From Ligilactobacillus apodemi DSM 16634 = JCM 16172 (GTDB lineage Bacteria > Bacillota > Bacilli > Lactobacillales > Lactobacillaceae): a stretch of 64,000 bases of DNA. Position numbers and translations under genes: made by a program. Numbering within the stretch: the first letter of the stretch is position 1; the number at the start of each line of letters is the position of its first letter. This document shows positions 60,658 through 64,000 of this stretch, in pieces. A model generated the notes under the pieces. That model did not search any database. It saw nothing but the letters and a program-made list of their open reading frames with translations, and was not told the origin of the DNA. The stretch is from NCBI RefSeq assembly GCF_001434405.1, contig NZ_AZFT01000004.1, positions 1 to 64,000 on the forward strand. Reading direction: 5' to 3'.

Positions 60658-62382
60658 TTACTTGGTCAAGGAAACATTGGACCATACCCAATAACTTTTT
60701 TCTGGATCTAAAGTATAACCTTTTACTTTCTTAGATACCGGATAAGTATAATACTCAAAATCTCGGGGAACGACATAAGCTTCTTTATTCATGTAAGCTT
60801 GCCATTTATAGAATTGTTTAAGTTGATAATCCTGATCAAAGGCTTTTTCTGAGCTCAATGAATCGATCAAAGCTGTATTTTCTTTAGTGGTAAAATGAGC
60901 AAAATTATAAGGTGAACTAGTTGCATAACTTTTAGCTTCATGCGTTGGGGCGCCGGTGATATCCCAACCACTCATCCATAGATCCCAACCTTTACCGTCA
61001 TTGAGCAATTCTTCGGTAAAAGTATTGAAATTTTGGATCCGGTCGTCTTTTAGTTTTACTTTGACACCGATCTTTTTCCACTGTTCCATGTAATTTCGTG
61101 CTACCAACGCATCACCATCATATAAGAACCGCAAGGTGAATTTTTTACCATCAGGCAACGTCCGATAACCATCTTTTTGCATTTTATAACCAGCTTTATC
61201 TAACAAATTATTAGCTTTTTTTAAGTTCAACGGATATCCTTTTTGGCGGTGGTCATTCCACTTACCTAAGGCATCTGGGATCAGCGTATTTCCACGATAT
61301 CTTATGCCATGATAGAGTTTTTTATCGAGCTGTTCAGTATTCATCGCATATGCCATCGCTTGACGTAAGGTACGATCGCGAACAGGAGTCTTACGATCCA
61401 TCACACTATTACCGTCTTTATCAGCATGACCAACTTTAAAGCCTAAATAAGTATAAGTAAGTGCTTTTTCACCTAAAACCTTGTAGTCTTTAAGATTTTT
61501 GATCTTATTATAGACCCCCGGTGATTCCTTTAATAAGATATCATATTTATGTGCTTTCAGAGCCGAAACAGCCTTATTAGTAGCAACTAATTCAACTGTG
61601 ATCTTATCGAGCTTAGGTTTTGGTCCCCCATAGTATTTATTAGGTACCCATTCGATCGATTCACCTTTAACGATATTTTTCATTGTCCAAGGACCGTAAA
61701 AGAGCGGATGTTTTTGGACCTTATCACTTGAGGCTAACTGATCAAAAGGAACATCTTTTAAGTAATGATATGGTTCTACGACATCTACAATATAGCCTGA
61801 GCCAGAAAAATACATATCAGGTGTCATCTTTTTATAGTGCAAAACGACCGTTTTATTATCTTTTTCCTCAACACCAGAAATATGGTCCGCTTGACCGTTA
61901 TGATATTCTTCCATTCCTTCGATATCTTTAACTTGATCGTTATAAGAAGCTGAATCTGTTTGCTTATTAGCGATAACTTCATACGTATACGTAAAGTCTT
62001 TAGCTTCTACTGGATGACCATCTGACCAATTAACATTTTTTCCGATTTTGACTGTCGCCGTTTTTTCTTTACGATCAAAAGAAACGTCAGCTAGACCACC
62101 TTTAACATAACGATAATTTTTATCGACCTTAAATAGATCTTGCCAACCAAAACCAGCTACGTCAGCTGTTGGTGAATCTGATTGCAATTCATTAGCAAAA
62201 ACACCCTTAAATGCACTGTCACTCACATAGCCGACCCGTAAAGTCCCCCCTTTCAAGCTTTTTTTATGATTTGTATATGTTGTCGGAAAGCTTAGTGCCT
62301 GAACATCACTTACAAAAGTTGCACTCAAAACAACACTTGTAGTAAGTGCTACTAAACCTTTCATTAACCCTTTATTTTTCAT
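60658..62382 (-). CDS. OppA-type oligopeptide-binding protein without lipobox
   Basis: This 574-aa protein is an ABC solute-binding protein of the OppA/DppA (SBP 5) family, with GGTLRVGYVSDS, the mid-domain NVNWSDGHPVEAKDFTYTYE and MDRKTPVRDRTLRQAMAYAM. The N-terminal signal segment (LVALTTSVVLSATFVSDVQALS) has no Cys, so lipid anchoring is not possible; a Sec signal cleaved after VQA or an uncleaved anchor is more likely. It lies 15 bp after yaaA and near a partial oppC. Confidence 0.9.
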   Translation of the reverse strand: MKNKGLMKGLVALTTSVVLSATFVSDVQALSFPTTYTNHKKSLKGGTLRVGYVSDSAFKGVFANELQSDSPTADVAGFGWQDLFKVDKNYRYVKGGLADVSFDRKEKTATVKIGKNVNWSDGHPVEAKDFTYTYEVIANKQTDSASYNDQVKDIEGMEEYHNGQADHISGVEEKDNKTVVLHYKKMTPDMYFSGSGYIVDVVEPYHYLKDVPFDQLASSDKVQKHPLFYGPWTMKNIVKGESIEWVPNKYYGGPKPKLDKITVELVATNKAVSALKAHKYDILLKESPGVYNKIKNLKDYKVLGEKALTYTYLGFKVGHADKDGNSVMDRKTPVRDRTLRQAMAYAMNTEQLDKKLYHGIRYRGNTLIPDALGKWNDHRQKGYPLNLKKANNLLDKAGYKMQKDGYRTLPDGKKFTLRFLYDGDALVARNYMEQWKKIGVKVKLKDDRIQNFNTFTEELLNDGKGWDLWMSGWDITGAPTHEAKSYATSSPYNFAHFTTKENTALIDSLSSEKAFDQDYQLKQFYKWQAYMNKEAYVVPRDFEYYTYPVSKKVKGYTLDPEKSYWVWSNVSLTK

Positions 62383-62397
62383 ATTTTTCCCTCTAAT

Positions 62398-63159
62398 CTA
62401 TTCTCTTTTAACAAAAATATATGTTGTATCATTTGAAAGTTCTGCCTCAAAACGATACCCTAATTCGTTAAAATTCTGTAACTGTATTAAATCCTCTACC
62501 TTTTTTTCTGCTAAATAACGTACAAATTGTCCCCGCGCTTGTTTAGCATGAGTTGCTTTTTGAACTAACTTTTGTCTTTTAGGATCATATTCTTTAAACT
62601 CACAGGTAATGAAAATATCGGTTGGCTCAAGATATTTAGTAATTACCTTAGCGTATTCCTTTGAAGCTAAATTAACTACTGGTTCTCCGGTCTTAAAAAG
62701 TTCATCGTATAGATCTTGCCCCCAAAAATGATATAGATCATGTGCCCCAGCAAAATCGATCTTAGCTCCCATCTCAAGACGATATTTGACGATCCCGTCA
62801 AATGGACGCAAGATCCCATACAAACCTGAAAGGATCCGCAAATTTTTAGCTAAATAATCTAAGTCTGGTCGTGTCAATAGATCCGGTGCCAATGAACTGT
62901 ACTGTAAGCCCACATACGAGAATAAGGCTGGCGTAACTTGGTGAGTAAGCTTTGTGCTTTGTAATTCTTGATAATTACTCATAGCTAATTTTTCACTACA
63001 TTGCCAAACTTCTTTTACTTGTTCATAAGAAAGTCCTTGTAACCAAGAAAAGAGCGTTTGCGCCTTAGACAAGAGAACTGGTTTTGTCTGGGCCGAAAAA
63101 TCAGCCGTTGCATCATACATTTTTTTAGCGGGTGAAATAATTATCTTCAAAGTCTTCAT
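62398..63159 (-). CDS. yaaA: YaaA family peroxide stress protein
   Basis: This 253-aa protein matches the YaaA/DUF328 family, which limits intracellular iron and DNA damage during hydrogen peroxide stress. The N-terminus is KIIISPAKKM, and the family motifs RILSGLYGILRPFDGIVKYRLEMGAKI and NLASKEYAKVI are complete. It sits between oppC and an oppA-like gene, an odd place for it; the ribosome binding site is weak. Confidence 0.93.
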   Translation of the reverse strand: MKTLKIIISPAKKMYDATADFSAQTKPVLLSKAQTLFSWLQGLSYEQVKEVWQCSEKLAMSNYQELQSTKLTHQVTPALFSYVGLQYSSLAPDLLTRPDLDYLAKNLRILSGLYGILRPFDGIVKYRLEMGAKIDFAGAHDLYHFWGQDLYDELFKTGEPVVNLASKEYAKVITKYLEPTDIFITCEFKEYDPKRQKLVQKATHAKQARGQFVRYLAEKKVEDLIQLQNFNELGYRFEAELSNDTTYIFVKRE

Positions 63160-63308
63160 TCCATTCTTTTTTACCCAAATTTTAACATATGCTGTTTCAC
63201 ATGAAACATTGGAAAACTTTTACCCGCTATTTAGCTATTTTCTAAAAATCAGTCCGTTACTTTTCCTCTCCCCATTTATGTTTTTACCCAATAAAAAAAT
63301 ATTTATTT

Positions 63309-64000
63309 TTAACCTAACCTTTGCCGAGCATCAAAAGCTCGCCGAATAACATTACCAACATAGCTGATCCCCACACAGATAAATAAGATCACTAACGCAG
63401 CTGGTAGCCAGACCCACGGTGCACCAGTAATAACTTCTGGGTCTTGCGCTAACCCGATCAATGTACCTAAACTCGGCACAGAATCAGGTAAGCCAAAACC
63501 TAAAAAGCTAAGTCCCACTTCGATCCCGATATTTGAAGTTAAATTCAAGATCAGATCAACGATGATCAGTGAACTCATATTTGGTAAGATCTCAAACAAC
63601 ATGATTTTCCACGAGCGCATCCCCGAAGTTACCGCAGCAAAAACATATTCTTTTTGAGCTTCCGCTAAAGTTTTAGACCGGATCAACCGAGCTGTTCCGA
63701 CCCAAAGAAAAGACGAAACAATCAAAATAAAATCTAAAATACTGTAATTAGGTATGATCGAAACAAGGACAATGATCACCATGAGCATTGGTAAGATCAT
63801 CATAAAATCTAAAAAGCGCATCATTACATTGTCAACGACTCCACCATAATATCCGGCGACCAACCCAAAAACGATCCCGATAACTTCAACGATACACGTA
63901 ACTGCGATCCCAATGTTAAGTGAGTTTCTGACACCTAAGACAAGATATTGGAACACGTCTCTTCCCCCTGAATCAGTTCCCAATAAGTGTCCATCTTTTA
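63309..64000 (-). CDS. oppC: Oligopeptide ABC transporter permease OppC (partial, cut by window edge)
   Basis: This permease fragment of about 230 residues extends beyond the right edge. It contains HLLGTDSGGRDVFQYLVLGVR, the DppC/OppC permease start region, then GLVAGYYGG, the EAA loop REVTSGMRSWKIML-like region and the end VRRAFDARQRLG-type tail. With OppB and ATPases lying outside, it forms the peptide import channel for the nearby solute-binding protein. Confidence 0.93.
   Translation of the reverse strand, partial: KDGHLLGTDSGGRDVFQYLVLGVRNSLNIGIAVTCIVEVIGIVFGLVAGYYGGVVDNVMMRFLDFMMILPMLMVIIVLVSIIPNYSILDFILIVSSFLWVGTARLIRSKTLAEAQKEYVFAAVTSGMRSWKIMLFEILPNMSSLIIVDLILNLTSNIGIEVGLSFLGFGLPDSVPSLGTLIGLAQDPEVITGAPWVWLPAALVILFICVGISYVGNVIRRAFDARQRLG

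Overview
The window looks like chromosome from a low-GC Lactobacillaceae bacterium. The evidence is AT-rich intergenic DNA, strong GGAGG-type ribosome binding sites, frequent GTG and TTG starts, a ManR-controlled mannose PTS, a phosphorolytic maltose pathway, PotABCD, PepO and orphan class II bacteriocin immunity genes. I cannot fix the genus or species from sequence alone. No phage, insertion sequence or CRISPR array was seen.

Layout. Positions 1-306 hold three evenly spaced sigma-A promoters, a leader hairpin and a boxA-like element, all pointing left; this is almost certainly the control region of an rRNA operon that lies off the left edge. Positions 391-7606 are the mannose PTS locus: manR, a stand-alone EIIA/EIIB pair, then EIIAB, EIIC, EIID and manO. 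A canonical sigma-54 promoter and a candidate ManR enhancer precede the structural genes. Positions 7730-11210 carry a small heat-shock protein, a nitroreductase and the ribose genes rbsK-rbsD-rbsU. A gene-free stretch of about 800 bp (11211-12027) holds up to three candidate small RNAs. Positions 12028-15833 are potABCD. Positions 15990-22661 carry single genes for membrane, redox and stress functions, including a flavin reductase with its MarR regulator. Positions 22856-25793 are the maltose phosphorylase / beta-phosphoglucomutase operon, whose LacI-type operator fills the promoter spacer; a LacI regulator lies at 28978-29994. Positions 25998-40568 are transport-rich: three ABC exporter proteins, a P1B metal ATPase, BrnQ, an EgtUV/OpuC-like uptake system and an ArsR regulator. 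Positions 41173-48527 are accessory and envelope-stress-like: DUF421/DUF3290, a type I toxin-like peptide between duplicated terminators, a broken merR, the PadR/HAAS/DUF4097/PspC operon, palindromic elements and LytTR/DUF3021. Positions 48682-64000 contain an MFS pump, an orphan immunity gene, an OhrR-like regulator, a Jag protein, PepO, a second CPA1 antiporter, pyridoxal kinase with an ECF S-component, acetoin reductase, an unusual OppA, YaaA and the edge of oppC.

How the parts work together. Sugar uptake and use (mannose/glucose PTS, ribose, maltose phosphorolysis, acetoin reduction) appears to sit under catabolite-type and local control. Several drug or metal exporters each sit beside a MarR, ArsR or MerR regulator with a palindromic operator in the promoter. 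The least explained parts are the RNA cluster at 11331-11985, the toxin locus at 42366-42918, and the long palindromes at 22748-22854, 46149-46259 and 46288-46343.
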